64,000 nucleotides of DNA from Streptosporangium roseum DSM 43021 (GCF_000024865.1 NC_013595.1:6696001-6760000); one strand, 5' to 3'; counted from the first letter of the stretch, positions 42,104 through 51,327 are shown. The notes: generated by a model not told the origin, from the sequence alone. Translations and numbers: made by a program.

Positions 42104-44185
42104 TCAGCGGGTCAACGTCCCGCTGAGGGGGAGATCCCGCGAGGAGGCGCCCACCTGGACGGTGTGGTCGCCGCGCACGGTACTCCACCCCTGGGACGTC
42201 CAGACCTGAAAGGCCCGCTCCGGGAGCCGGAAGGCGACGGTCGCCGACTCCCCCGGCGCGAGCCGGAGCCTGGCGAACCCGCGGAGCTGCCGGGGCGGCT
42301 CTCCCGCCTCCGGCGGGAACCCGAGATACAGCTGCGGTACGGCGACGCCCGCGCGTGAGCCCGTGTTGGTCACCCTGGCCCGCACCGTGGCCCCGGAGAT
42401 CGACAGGGAGTCGTAGGAGAAGCTCGTGTAGGACAGGCCGTGCCCGAAGGGGAACAGCGGCGTGAGGCCGGTCGCGTCGAAGTGCCGGTAGCCGACCCGC
42501 AGCCGCTCGCTGTAGACCTGCCGGTGACCGACCCCGGGAAACTGCTCGGGAGTGCTCGCCGGGTAGTCGGCGGCACGGGCGGCGAACGTCATCGGCAGGC
42601 GACCGCCGGGGTCGGCGTCGCCGTACAGCACGGCCGCGAGCGCGTTGCCGAGCTCCTGCCCCCCGATGAAGGCCGAGACCACGCCCTTGACCCGGCCGGC
42701 CCAGGGCATGAGGACCTGCGCGGGGGAGGTCAGCACGACGACCGTACGCGGATTGGCCGCGGCGACGGTCTCGATCAGCGTCTCCATGTTGCCCGGCAGC
42801 CCGAGGTCCGGCCTGTCCTCCCCCTCCTGGGAGGACAGGCCCACCACGACCACGGCGACGTCGGCCCGCCGGGCCGCGTCGGCGGCGTCGCGCAGCCGCT
42901 TGTCGACATCCCAGGGCAGCGCCCCCTCCGCGTCTCCCGGCGAGTAGGTCGCGGTGCCTCCGGCCCTGGCGTCGAGGCCCTGGTACGGCGTGACCACGTA
43001 GGGCGGCAGCACCCGGCCGGAGCCGGCGGAGGTGATCTCGACGTTGTCGTGCGCGGCGGTCCCGATGACGGCGATCCGGCCGCCGGTGAGCGGCAGGATC
43101 CCGTCTCGGTTCTTGAGCAGGACGGTGCCGGAGACCGCGATGTCGCGGGCCAGGGCGGTGTGCTCGGGGGTGCGGACGTCCCGGTCCGGCGCGCCGTACC
43201 CGGTCTCGAAGAGCCCGTCGGCGAACATCGGCGTGAGCACGCGCCGGGCCATGTCGTCGAGCCGCGCGGCGGGGAACGTCCCCAGGGCGATCCCCACCTT
43301 GAGGTTCGCGGCGAACAGCGGGTCGTCCGGCATCGCCTGGTCCAGGCCGGCCAGGGCGGCCTTCTGCCCGCTCCGGGTGGCCAGCCAGTCGGACATGACC
43401 CAGCCCCCGAAGCCCATGGAGTCCTTCAGAGCGGCGGTGAGCGTCTGGGGGTTCTCGCAGGCGAACGGGCCGTTGACCCTGTTGTAGGCGCACATGACCG
43501 CGCCGGCCCCGGCGGTGACGGCGGCCTCGAAGGGCGGGTAGTAGATCTCCCGCAGCGTCCGCTCGTCGATCACGGCGTCGACCCGCATGCGGTCGGTCTC
43601 CTGGTTGTTGCCGACGTAGTGCTTGACGGCGGCGATGACGTTCTGCCCCCGGATCCCGGCGACCTCCTCCCCCGCCATCGCGGAGGCGAGATAGGGGTCC
43701 TCCCCGAAGCTCTCCCAGGCCCTTCCCGACTGCGGCACCCGCAGGATGTCCACGGCGGGGGCGAGGTGGACGTTGACGCCCTTGCCCCTCGCCTCGGCGC
43801 CGAGCGCGGCCCCGAACCGGCGGGCGAGGGAGGTGTCCCAGGTGGCGGCCAGGGTGACCGGCGCGGGGAAGGCGGTCACACCGCTCACGTCGCTCACGCC
43901 GTGCGGGCCGTCGTGCATGCGGAGCTCGGGGATGCCCAGGCGGGGAACGGGCGCCACCCGTCCCCGGGGGATCAGCCCGAGGCCGTGCCCGCGGACCATG
44001 TTCAGCTTCTCGTCCTGCGTCATCGCGCCGAGCAGGAGCTCCACGCGCTCTGCGACGGGCCTGGCGGGGTCCAGCCAGGGGTGGCCGGGGCCTTCGCCGG
44101 CGGCCGTCGCGGGGGGACGCAGCAGCGCGGCCGCCAGGACCGCGGCCACCGCGAGCGCTCGGGGAACGTGACGGAGGTCGGGCAT
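42104..44185 (-). CDS. Secreted GH3 beta-glucosidase
   Basis: 693 residues. A signal peptide (LAVAAVLAAALLRPPATAA) is followed by the GH3 N-terminal barrel with ESFGEDPYLASAMA, AAVKHYVGNNQETDR and the nucleophile Asp in GGWVMSDWLATRSG (about 265), the C-terminal alpha/beta sandwich (GTVLLKNRDGILPL, DVAVVVVGLSSQEGEDRPDL with the acid/base Glu region), and a terminal fibronectin type III-like domain (VRARVTNTGSRAGVAVPQLYL, split). It releases beta-linked glucose or related sugars from oligosaccharides outside the cell. No sugar transporter or LacI gene adjoins it, so the natural substrate cannot be inferred from context. Confidence 0.93.
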   Translation of the reverse strand: MPDLRHVPRALAVAAVLAAALLRPPATAAGEGPGHPWLDPARPVAERVELLLGAMTQDEKLNMVRGHGLGLIPRGRVAPVPRLGIPELRMHDGPHGVSDVSGVTAFPAPVTLAATWDTSLARRFGAALGAEARGKGVNVHLAPAVDILRVPQSGRAWESFGEDPYLASAMAGEEVAGIRGQNVIAAVKHYVGNNQETDRMRVDAVIDERTLREIYYPPFEAAVTAGAGAVMCAYNRVNGPFACENPQTLTAALKDSMGFGGWVMSDWLATRSGQKAALAGLDQAMPDDPLFAANLKVGIALGTFPAARLDDMARRVLTPMFADGLFETGYGAPDRDVRTPEHTALARDIAVSGTVLLKNRDGILPLTGGRIAVIGTAAHDNVEITSAGSGRVLPPYVVTPYQGLDARAGGTATYSPGDAEGALPWDVDKRLRDAADAARRADVAVVVVGLSSQEGEDRPDLGLPGNMETLIETVAAANPRTVVVLTSPAQVLMPWAGRVKGVVSAFIGGQELGNALAAVLYGDADPGGRLPMTFAARAADYPASTPEQFPGVGHRQVYSERLRVGYRHFDATGLTPLFPFGHGLSYTSFSYDSLSISGATVRARVTNTGSRAGVAVPQLYLGFPPEAGEPPRQLRGFARLRLAPGESATVAFRLPERAFQVWTSQGWSTVRGDHTVQVGASSRDLPLSGTLTR

Positions 44186-44439
44186 GGTCCCTCCCGGCAG
44201 GCCGGTGCCACAGCGGTCAGGAGGCGATTGTGATCGCGTTCACCGGCCCCGATCTATGGCCTCCCGCCAAAAACGGGGAGCGCGCGATGTGACGGGGGGA
44301 CAGAGTCGCCCCTCCCCGCGCGGCCGGGAGTGCGTGGCCGGCGGCCGGATCCCGGTTCACGGCCAGGAGTGGACGGTCTCCAGCCCGGGAACGCGTGTTT
44401 CACGGTGGAACCGCGTGGTCCGCGGCCGCGGGCGGCCGG

Positions 44440-45102
44440 TCACGGCAGCTCGGTGAACCGCTCCACCTGCTCGACCGTGCCCGCGATGATGATCACGTCC
44501 CCGTAGCTCAGGACGGTGTCCGCCGCGGCGTAGGTGAACTCGTCGTGCTGGCCCTTGACGCAGACCACGGTCACCCCGTATTTGCGGCGCAGGCCGGACC
44601 GCGCGAGGGGGACGCCGACGAACTCCCGGGGAGGCTTGGTCTTGACCAGCGCGTAGTTGCCGTCCACCCCCATGTAGTCGAGCATCCGCCCGTTCAGCAG
44701 GCGGGCCAGGCGTTCCCCCATGTCGTGCTCGGGAAGGATCACGTGGTGGGCGCCCACGCGCTCCAGGATGCGCCCGTGATCGCGGCTGACCGCCTTGGCC
44801 CAGACGTCCTCGATCTCCAGCTCGACCAGCAGGGACGTGGTGAGAATGCTGGACTCGATGTCGGTGCCGATGGCGACCACCGCCCGATAGTAGTCGGGCA
44901 CGCCGAGCTGGCGCAGGGCCTCCAGGTCGGTGGAGTCCGCGGCGACGACATGGGTGAGCTTGCCCGCCAGGCTCTGCACCACCTTGGGGCGGCTGTCGAT
45001 GGCCAGCACCTCGGTGCCCCTGCGGGCGAGCTCCACGGCGAGCGAGCTGCCGAACCTGCCGAGCCCGACCACCACGACGGGATCGTTTCCTCTGCCAGCC
45101 AA
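44440..45102 (-). CDS. TrkA/KtrA-type RCK regulatory protein
   Basis: 220 residues from TTG 45102, which has GGGGAG about 8 bases upstream; GTG/ATG-type starts further up (to 45144) add a non-conserved leader. A TrkA-N Rossmann domain (PVVVVGLGRFGSSLAVELARRG, ending in the acidic residue of VLAIDSRP) is followed by a TrkA-C domain (FVGVPLARSGLRRKYGVTVV, LSYGDVIIIAGTVEQVERF). RCK subunits gate K+ uptake channels in response to nucleotides. No TrkH/KtrB/channel gene is in the window, so the partner is elsewhere in the genome. Confidence 0.87.
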   Translation of the reverse strand: MAGRGNDPVVVVGLGRFGSSLAVELARRGTEVLAIDSRPKVVQSLAGKLTHVVAADSTDLEALRQLGVPDYYRAVVAIGTDIESSILTTSLLVELEIEDVWAKAVSRDHGRILERVGAHHVILPEHDMGERLARLLNGRMLDYMGVDGNYALVKTKPPREFVGVPLARSGLRRKYGVTVVCVKGQHDEFTYAAADTVLSYGDVIIIAGTVEQVERFTELP

Positions 45103-45419
45103 CGGTCGTCTTCTCCCCGTGAGTCCCCAGCTGAGGGAGGACACGCTAACGCAAAAGCACGCAAGCCGACGGTGTCCTGTGTCCTGTTTCCTCGGCGACG
45201 TTCGGTGTGAGGGATGCCCGCTCGCCGGTCACCCACTCGGCGGCGCCGTGGCCGACGCCCTCGGTGGCGCGGGGTGACCGCGGCCGGCCGGGGTCCGCCT
45301 CCGGCGGAGGCGGAAGGATGACCATGACGAGAGGAGCCGTACCGCTGAGGGCGGGTTTTCGAGATCTACCCCCGCAAGGCTCCCAAAATCGGACATCGAT
45401 CGGCCCCGGAAAGCAAAAA
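45103..45419. other. Intergenic region upstream of the TrkA-type gene
   Basis: 317 bases with the promoter side of the TrkA-type gene at the left. The rest, up to the tRNA-Val terminator, contains several short open frames without family character or ribosome sites. I see no RNA gene or repeat in it. Confidence 0.5.
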
Positions 45420-45447
45420 GCCCGGAGATTGTTGGCAACCTCCGGGC
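45420..45447 (-). terminator. Terminator of tRNA-Val(CAC)
   Basis: On the minus strand GCCCGGAG pairs with CTCCGGGC around a 12-base loop and is followed by TTTTTG. It starts 22 bases beyond the tRNA 3' end. Confidence 0.85.
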
Positions 45448-45469
45448 CTCTACCTGCGTCTACTACCTG

Positions 45470-45541
45470 TGGGCGATACTGGGATCGAACCAGTGACCTC
45501 TTCGGTGTGAACGAAGCGCTCTCCCGCTGAGCTAATCGCCC
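45470..45541 (-). tRNA. tRNA-Val (anticodon CAC)
   Basis: 72 nt on the minus strand. The acceptor stem GGGCGAT/ATCGCCC, D loop AGCTCAGCGGGAGAGC, anticodon stem CTTCG/CGAAG with loop TTCACAC (anticodon CAC, reads GTG) and T arm CTGGTTCGATCCCAG are all present. CCA is not encoded. Confidence 0.97.
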
Positions 45542-46000
45542 GCCCCGTCTGGCTCCTCGCGGTGCCGACGTGGAAAACCATACCGCAATCCGGGAGCGCT
45601 GGCGAAGCGGCGCCGGGACCAGAGATGATCACGAGGGGCGACACGGTCATGAACCAAAGGTCTGGGGATGCGTCCGGCGGGGGGCTACGGTGTCATAGCA
45701 TCGTCCTGATCCGCAGAAGCACCGAACGACCCAAGCTGGACCTCTATCGCCCGAGACGCCCCTACAGGGGAGTCGACGGTGACCAAAACGATACGCAAAA
45801 CCCTTGCAAATAAGGCCCTGTTGGCGATGTTTAGCCAGGTAGATGCCCAAATGTCGCGCTGTGATGTGTGTTACAGAAGGGCCTGGAGGCGGAATCTTTC
45901 CTACAGGTTTCTTTGTTCCGCGTCATAGCTCGGGACAGAGTCCGTCAGAGCAGTGAAAGCCCCGAAGAGGGGACCGACGACGAAAAAGGTTTGGCTGACG
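45542..46000. other. Long, less GC-rich upstream region of ssgB
   Basis: 459 bases without a convincing gene. A frame at 45562-45813 has no family character and abnormal composition. A promoter-like TTGCAA (45804-45809), 18-base gap, TGTTTA (45828-45833) lies about 170 bases before ssgB. CCCCTACAGGGG around 45757-45770 can form a hairpin. A developmental gene with a long leader is plausible. Confidence 0.4.
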
Positions 46001-46417
46001 ATGAACAGCGCCACCGTCTCTGCCGAGCTTGGCCTTCGGCTTGTGGTCCCCGACCGTACCACCGTCCCCCTGCTCGCCGGACTCAGCTACACGGCCGATG
46101 ATCCTTACGCGATCAGAATGGCCTTCCATGTGGGGAACGACGAACCGGTCGAGTGGATCTTTGCCCGCGAACTGCTGACAGTCGGCATCGTGCGACGGGT
46201 CGGCGACGGAGACGTCCAGGTGTGGCCCGCGCGCGCCGACGGCGAGCGCACCCTGCACATCAGTCTCACGTCACCGTTCGGACAGGCCCTGTTCGAGGTG
46301 CCTCTGGCTCCGCTCACGGAGTTCCTGCACCGCACCTACGAGCTGGTCCCCGCCGGTCGCGAGACCGACTTCATGGACCTCGACGCCGAGCTCAGCAACA
46401 TGCTCTGGAGCTCCTGA
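46001..46417 (+). CDS. ssgB: SsgB-like sporulation/cell-division protein
   Basis: 138 residues, the length of Streptomyces SsgB. The family pattern runs throughout: SAELGLRLVVPDRTTVPLLAGL, YTADDPYAIRMAFHVG, EPVEWIFARELL, GDVQVWPARADGE, SPFGQALFEVP, and DFMDLDAELSNMLW at the C-terminus. SsgA-like proteins are restricted to sporulating actinomycetes; in Streptomyces SsgB recruits FtsZ to future septum sites with SsgA. I chose ATG 46001; an in-frame ATG at 45953 adds 16 basic residues not seen in the family. It is alone on its transcript, preceded by a long non-coding region. Confidence 0.88.
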   Translation: MNSATVSAELGLRLVVPDRTTVPLLAGLSYTADDPYAIRMAFHVGNDEPVEWIFARELLTVGIVRRVGDGDVQVWPARADGERTLHISLTSPFGQALFEVPLAPLTEFLHRTYELVPAGRETDFMDLDAELSNMLWSS

Positions 46418-46499
46418 CCCCACGCGCGCGGCCCGCAGGGCGGCCGGTCCACGCCGGCGCCCCGGTGTCCGCGCCCCCGGCTCCGGGACCTGGCTGCAC

Positions 46500-47123
46500 C
46501 TAGCCCCGGAGCAGCCTCCTCATCCGGGCGATCTCGACCCCCTGCCCGGACAGCACGTCCTTGGCCGTGGCCAGCATCGCCCGGTCGGTGCCGTCCTTGA
46601 GCTGCCGCCTGGCCATGGTCATCGCCTCCTCGTGGTGGGCGATCATCAGGTTCAGGAAGAGCTCGTCGAAGGCCGCGCCCCTGGCCGCCCTGAGCCGGTT
46701 CATCTGCTCCAGGGTGACCGTGTGATCGGCGTGCCCCTCCGGAGGCCTGCCCACGGCCTTCAGCCATGAGGACAGTGCCGCGATCTCGGGCCGTTGCGCG
46801 GCGGTGATCCTGCCGGCGAGCGTCCGCAGGACCGCCGACGACGACCGGGGCGCGACCAGCGCCGCCATCTCCAGCGCCTGCCGGTGGTGCGGGATCATCC
46901 CCTCGGCGAACCGCACGTCGGCCGCCGACACGCGGGCCTCCGACGCCCCGAGCCGCTCCCCCGGCTCCGCCGTACGGCCCGCGTCGCCCGGCCCTCCCGG
47001 AATGATCACCGGGGCTCCGGTGCCCGCGACCAGCGGGGCCCGTTCTCCGGTCCCGCCCGCCGCGCAGCCGGCGAGGACCGATGTCATCGAGATCGTGACG
47101 ATAACCCCATACAACCAACGCAT
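46500..47123 (-). CDS. DUF305 lipoprotein
   Basis: 207 residues from ATG 47123 (GAAGG 9 bases upstream; ATG 47132 is the alternative). The signal peptide ends in lipobox VLAGC. Two copies of the DUF305 motif, FAEGMIPHHRQALEMAALV and LMIAHHEEAMTMARRQL, lie about 85 residues apart, each with a His pair on a helix in a ferritin-like bundle. Its function is unknown; His-rich helical bundles of this type are often suspected of metal binding, and some copies lie near copper genes. It is divergent from the LVIVD-repeat lipoprotein gene with only 52 bases between starts, suggesting a shared promoter region. Confidence 0.85.
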   Translation of the reverse strand: MRWLYGVIVTISMTSVLAGCAAGGTGERAPLVAGTGAPVIIPGGPGDAGRTAEPGERLGASEARVSAADVRFAEGMIPHHRQALEMAALVAPRSSSAVLRTLAGRITAAQRPEIAALSSWLKAVGRPPEGHADHTVTLEQMNRLRAARGAAFDELFLNLMIAHHEEAMTMARRQLKDGTDRAMLATAKDVLSGQGVEIARMRRLLRG

Positions 47124-47175
47124 TCCCCGCATACCTTCAATAATGGGGCAAGGTAATCGGTGTAATGGGGGCACT

Positions 47176-48570
47176 GTGCGATCAAGCGTGGCATTCGGAT
47201 TGGTGGCGTTACTCGTTGTGGCCGGATGCGGCGCGGACGCCGAACCCGCCGTCCCCCGGGCCGCCTCCACCACGGCCACCGCGCCGGCCGCGGCCGCCTC
47301 GGCGGGCGCGACGGCCTCCGGGGACGTCACGCACAGCGCCAACGTCACGCACGTGGCCAACGTGCCGCCGCAGGCCCCGCTCGACGGCCCCCAGGCCTGG
47401 GGCACCGACCTGGCCTTCCAGGGCGACCACGCGTTCGTCGGCAACTACGACGGCTTCAGCGTGTTCGACGTGTCCGACCCTGCCAAGCCCACCGCGGTCA
47501 GCCGGGTGCTCTGCCCCGGCGAGCAGAACGACATCTCGGTGAGCGGGGACCTGCTGTTCCTGTCGGTCGACTCGCCGCGCGAGGGCCCCGACTGCGCGGC
47601 CGAATCGGGCAGGAACGGCGGCAGAGGCGGCTGGGAGGGCATCCGGATCTTCGACATCGCCGACAAGGCCCATCCCCGGTTCGTGTCGGCGGTCCGCACC
47701 GACTGCGGCTCCCACACCCACACCCTCGTCCCGGGCAAGGACGGGAAGAAGGTCTACCTCTACGTCTCCTCCCCCGGCCCGGAGCCCGAGTCGACGACCT
47801 GCCCGGCACCGCACAACAAGATCTCCGTGGTCGAGGTGCCGACCGCCGATCCCGCCGGCGCCAAGGTGGTCTCGGAGCCGGTGCTCTCCGAAGGCGACGG
47901 TGAGGACGGCCTGGGCGGCTGCCACGACATCACGGCCTACCCGGAGAAGGACCTGGCCGCCGCCGCGTGCTTCGGCGACGGGATCCTGATGGACATCTCC
48001 GACAGGGTGCACCCCAAGGTGCTCCAGCACGTGCGCGACGAGGAGAACTTCTCGATCTGGCACTCGGCCACGTTCAACAACGACGCCACCAAGGTGGTCT
48101 TCGGCGACGAGCTGGGCGGCGGTGTCAGCGCCACCTGCGACTCCGGCACGCCGAAGAACCACGGGGCGGACGCCGTGTACGACCTCAGCGAGGGCCGCGC
48201 CCTCCGGCTCCGCGGCTACTTCAAGATCCCCAGGGAGCAGCAGCCCGACGAGAACTGCGTCGCGCACAACGGGTCTCTGCTGCCGGTTCCCGGCAAGGAC
48301 ATCATGGTCCAGTCGTGGTACCAGGGCGGGGTGTCCATCCTGGACTTCACCGACGCGGACAACCCCCGGGAGATCGGCTTCTTCGAGCGCGGCCCCGTCG
48401 AGGGGGTCGGCGGCTCGTGGTCGGCCTACTACTACAACGGCCACATCTACTCCAGCGACATCACCAAGGGCCTGGACGTGCTCCGGATCGACGACCCGCT
48501 GACCGATCCGGCCAAGAAGGTCACGATCAAGGAGCTGAACGCCCAGACCCAGGTGTCCTACCCGCGGTGA
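47176..48570 (+). CDS. LVIVD-repeat lipoprotein (beta-propeller-like)
   Basis: 464 residues from GTG 47176 (GGGGG upstream; ATG 47143 is possible). The signal peptide ends in VVAGC, then a Thr/Ala linker. At least four LVIVD-type repeats are visible: GFSVFDVSDPAKPTAVS, IRIFDIADKAHPRFVS, ILMDISDRVHPKVLQ and VSILDFTDADNPREIG. Conserved His segments occur between them (DCGSHTHTLVP, GGCHDITAYP, SIWHSATF). The repeats probably build a surface-anchored propeller. The activity is unknown. Pairing with a DUF305 lipoprotein suggests joint envelope function. Confidence 0.85.
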   Translation: MRSSVAFGLVALLVVAGCGADAEPAVPRAASTTATAPAAAASAGATASGDVTHSANVTHVANVPPQAPLDGPQAWGTDLAFQGDHAFVGNYDGFSVFDVSDPAKPTAVSRVLCPGEQNDISVSGDLLFLSVDSPREGPDCAAESGRNGGRGGWEGIRIFDIADKAHPRFVSAVRTDCGSHTHTLVPGKDGKKVYLYVSSPGPEPESTTCPAPHNKISVVEVPTADPAGAKVVSEPVLSEGDGEDGLGGCHDITAYPEKDLAAAACFGDGILMDISDRVHPKVLQHVRDEENFSIWHSATFNNDATKVVFGDELGGGVSATCDSGTPKNHGADAVYDLSEGRALRLRGYFKIPREQQPDENCVAHNGSLLPVPGKDIMVQSWYQGGVSILDFTDADNPREIGFFERGPVEGVGGSWSAYYYNGHIYSSDITKGLDVLRIDDPLTDPAKKVTIKELNAQTQVSYPR

Positions 48571-48574
48571 CCCG

Positions 48575-49405
48575 TCACGGGTCGAGGTCGGCGGCGCCGC
48601 GCTCGGCGAAGACCCGCATCGCCTTGGCGGTGATCGGGCCGGGCGCGGCCGGCAGCACGGTCTGGTCGACCGCGCGGATCGGCTGGATGTCACGGGTGGT
48701 GGAGGTCAGGAACGCCTCCTCGGCCTCGTAGAGGGCCGACAGCGGGACGTCCTCCTCGGAGCCGCCGCACCACTCCAGCGTGAGCGCCCGGGTGACCCCG
48801 GCCAGGCAGCCGGAGGACAGCGTGGGGGTGAGCAGGCGGCCCTCGCGCACGATGAAGATGTTGCTGCCGGTGCCCTCGCAGAGGTCGCCCGCCAGGTTCT
48901 GGAAGATCGCCTCGCCGCCGCCCCTGGCCTTGGCGTAGAACAGGGCCTTGGCGTTGTCCCCGTAGGAGGTGCTCTTCACCCCGGCGAGCGCGCCGCGCTC
49001 GTTGCGCGGCCAGGGCACGACGGTGACGTCGGCGGTGGCCGGGAACGGCTTCTGCTCGTCGACGATCACCACCGTGGTGCAGCCCTTGTCCCCCCGGTCG
49101 GACCCGAGCGGGCCGGGGCCGCTGGTGTAGGTGACCCGGATCCGGCCGAGCTGCCACGGGGGCGCCTCGGCCAGGCAGGCGCGGATGCCCTCGGTGATCG
49201 CGTCGACGTCGGGCTCGGGCAGGTCCATCCGCTGGGCGGAGAGCCGGAGCCGGTCGAGGTGGCGGGTGAGGGCGAAGGAGGCGCCGTTGACGCACTTGAT
49301 GGTCTCGAAGACGCCGTCCCCGACCATCAGACCGTGGTCGAACACCGAGACGGTGGCCTGCTCCGGATCGATAAGTTTCCCGTTGACCCATACGGGCACG
49401 TTCAT
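48575..49405 (-). CDS. pabC: Class IV aminotransferase, probable 4-amino-4-deoxychorismate lyase
   Basis: 276 residues from ATG 49405 with AGGAGG 6 bases upstream. PLP fold IV features are VSVFDHGLMVGDGVFETIK, the Schiff-base lysine in AGVKSTSYGDNAKAL, and CEGTGSNIFIVREG. The gene starts inside the pabB stop (ATGA, 4-base overlap), so it is most likely aminodeoxychorismate lyase, releasing pyruvate to give p-aminobenzoate for folate. A branched-chain or D-amino-acid transaminase is the alternative by fold, but context argues against it. It converges on the LVIVD gene with only 4 bases between stops. Confidence 0.88.
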   Translation of the reverse strand: MNVPVWVNGKLIDPEQATVSVFDHGLMVGDGVFETIKCVNGASFALTRHLDRLRLSAQRMDLPEPDVDAITEGIRACLAEAPPWQLGRIRVTYTSGPGPLGSDRGDKGCTTVVIVDEQKPFPATADVTVVPWPRNERGALAGVKSTSYGDNAKALFYAKARGGGEAIFQNLAGDLCEGTGSNIFIVREGRLLTPTLSSGCLAGVTRALTLEWCGGSEEDVPLSALYEAEEAFLTSTTRDIQPIRAVDQTVLPAAPGPITAKAMRVFAERGAADLDP

Positions 49406-50424
49406 ACGACTCCTCCTGAACCTGCTGAACCTGACGTGGAAGCGAGCGCGATGAGCCGGGAGGCCTTCAACTCGGTCTCGCGCCACTCGCGCTCCGGATC
49501 ACTGCCCCAGGTTATGCCCGCGCCCGTGCCGAAGTGGATATCGCCGGACGAGAGCCAGAAGGTGCGGATGCCCACGGCCAGCGACGCTCGGTGCCGGTCT
49601 GCGTCGACCCAGCCCACAGTCCCACAGTACGGCCCGCGTGGCCCGGGTTCGAGTTCATTGATGATGCTCAGGGCAGAAGATTTCGGGGCACCGGTCACCG
49701 AGCCAGGAGGAAAGGTCGCGGAGAACAGGTCCGGCCAGCCGAATTCCGGCGCGAGCCGGGCCCGGACGGTCGAGACCAGGTGCACCAGGCCGGGATGCTC
49801 CTCGACCTCGCACAGCGCCGGCACGCTCACCGAGCCGACCGTGGCGACCCGCCCCAGGTCGTTGCGGACCAGGTCGACGATCATCACGTTCTCCGCGTAG
49901 TCCTTCTCCAGCAGGTCCTCCGCGGTGACCCCGGTCCCCTTGATCGGCCTGGACTCGATCGCGTCACCGTCCCTGGCCAGGTAGAGCTCGGGCGAGGCCG
50001 ACACCACGCCCAGGCCGGGCAGGCTCACCGTGGCGGCGTGGGGTGCAGGGTTGCCCTCGGCCAGCCGTACGGCCAGCGCGGGCAGGTCCGGGTCCCCGGG
50101 CAGTGGCGCGGTCAGCACCCGGCACAGGTTGGCCTGGTAGACCTCGCCCCGCTCGATGTAGGCGCGGATGCGGCGCACGCCGTCCTCGTAGGCGGCCCGG
50201 TCCAGCGAGCTCCGCCACGACGACGGGTGCGGCCCGCGCCAGGGTCCGCGGGGCACGGGCAGCGGGGCGGGCCGGACGTCGTCGAACCTGGCGCACGTGA
50301 CCTTGCCCTCGTAGTCGACCACGACGGCCCACCAGCCCTCGCCGTCGAGTGCGGCCAGGTCGGTGGTGATGTCGCGGAGCCGGGTGGCCAAACGGCCACC
50401 TACATGCGCAAATGAGTCATGCAC
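49402..50424 (-). CDS. pabB: Aminodeoxychorismate synthase component I-like chorismate-binding enzyme
   Basis: 340 residues, shorter than E. coli PabB because the variable N-terminal subdomain is reduced. The chorismate-binding core is complete: SASPELYLARDGD, IESRPIKGTG, MIVDLVRNDLGRV, and PPGSVTGAPKSSAL, with the IKGT lysine characteristic of PabB-type aminating enzymes. It forms aminodeoxychorismate from chorismate and ammonia. The start is GTG 50424, 5 bases after the LysR stop. The glutaminase PabA is not in the window. Confidence 0.87.
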   Translation of the reverse strand: MHDSFAHVGGRLATRLRDITTDLAALDGEGWWAVVVDYEGKVTCARFDDVRPAPLPVPRGPWRGPHPSSWRSSLDRAAYEDGVRRIRAYIERGEVYQANLCRVLTAPLPGDPDLPALAVRLAEGNPAPHAATVSLPGLGVVSASPELYLARDGDAIESRPIKGTGVTAEDLLEKDYAENVMIVDLVRNDLGRVATVGSVSVPALCEVEEHPGLVHLVSTVRARLAPEFGWPDLFSATFPPGSVTGAPKSSALSIINELEPGPRGPYCGTVGWVDADRHRASLAVGIRTFWLSSGDIHFGTGAGITWGSDPEREWRETELKASRLIALASTSGSAGSGGVV

Positions 50425-50428
50425 TCCG

Positions 50429-51316
50429 CTATTGTCCCGCCGCCTCGGACAGCAGGCGTACCAGCGTGCGGGCCGCGGGCAGCGGCGCGCCCGGCAGGGC
50501 GGCGTAGACGGTCCGGTGCGGGGCGAGATCGCCCAGGGAGCGGAGCACGAGCTCGGGCGGCACGGCCGGCGCGGCGATGGCGGGCACCAGCGTGATCCCG
50601 AGCCCTGCCGCGACGAACCCGAACTTGCCGGTCCACTCGGCGATCCTGACCGTGGCGCGGGGCGCGAACCCGGCGCGGGCGCACGCCTCTTCGAGCCTGG
50701 TCGTCCGGCCGGGCGGGGGCGCCTCGATCCAGGTCTCCTCCCGCAGCTCGCGCAGGTCGACGCTCTCCCGCCCCGCCAGCCGATGGTCTCCGGGCAGCGC
50801 GACCAGCAGTTCGTCCTCCACCAGCGGGATGATCTCCACCTCGTCGTCGTACGGCAGGCCGGACGGGTAGTCGCTGACCACGGCGACGTCCAGCTCACCC
50901 TCGCGCATCCGGCGCAGCAGGCCGCCGCTGGGCCCCTCGACCGGGGCGAGGCCGACCTCGGGGAACTCCCGCCGGAAGGCCCGCAGGGCACCCGGGACCA
51001 GCGCGACGTTGGCGGTGGCGAACGCCCCGACGCGCAGCCGCCCGCTGTAGCCGCCGTGGATGCCGGCCAGCTCGTCGGCGGCTCTGGCCAGCCGGTTCAG
51101 CACCACCCGCGCGTGCTGGTGGAGCGTCTCACCGGCGGGCGTCAGCCGTACCCCGCGCGCGAGCCGGTCGAACAGCGGGCCGCCCGCCTGCTGTTCGAGG
51201 GAGGCGATGCGCCGGGAGACCGCGGACTGGGTGTAGTTGAGCCGGGCCGCCGCCCCGGTGAAGGATCCGGCGCGGGCCACCGCGTCCAGCAGGCGCAGCG
51301 CTTCGATGTCGAACAC
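50429..51316 (-). CDS. LysR-family transcriptional regulator
   Basis: 295 residues from GTG 51316, which follows AGGAGG by 3 bases; ATG 51331 contains that ribosome site inside the gene and is less likely. The N-terminal winged HTH (IEALRLLDAVARAGSFTGAAARLNYTQSAVSRRIASLE in pieces) is followed by a periplasmic-binding-protein-like effector domain. It is divergent from the dehydrogenase-Rid fusion gene, the usual LysR arrangement, and abuts pabB downstream, so it may also affect pabBC transcription. Its effector is unknown. Confidence 0.9.
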   Translation of the reverse strand: MFDIEALRLLDAVARAGSFTGAAARLNYTQSAVSRRIASLEQQAGGPLFDRLARGVRLTPAGETLHQHARVVLNRLARAADELAGIHGGYSGRLRVGAFATANVALVPGALRAFRREFPEVGLAPVEGPSGGLLRRMREGELDVAVVSDYPSGLPYDDEVEIIPLVEDELLVALPGDHRLAGRESVDLRELREETWIEAPPPGRTTRLEEACARAGFAPRATVRIAEWTGKFGFVAAGLGITLVPAIAAPAVPPELVLRSLGDLAPHRTVYAALPGAPLPAARTLVRLLSEAAGQ

Positions 51317-51327
51317 ATTCCTCCTTC

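Noticed and set aside
44184..44456. Small gene between the GH3 and TrkA-type genes
   Set aside because: Arg/Gly-rich shadow composition and no ribosome site.
45562..45813. Small gene between tRNA-Val and ssgB
   Set aside because: No family character, no ribosome site, and lower GC at third positions than neighbouring genes.
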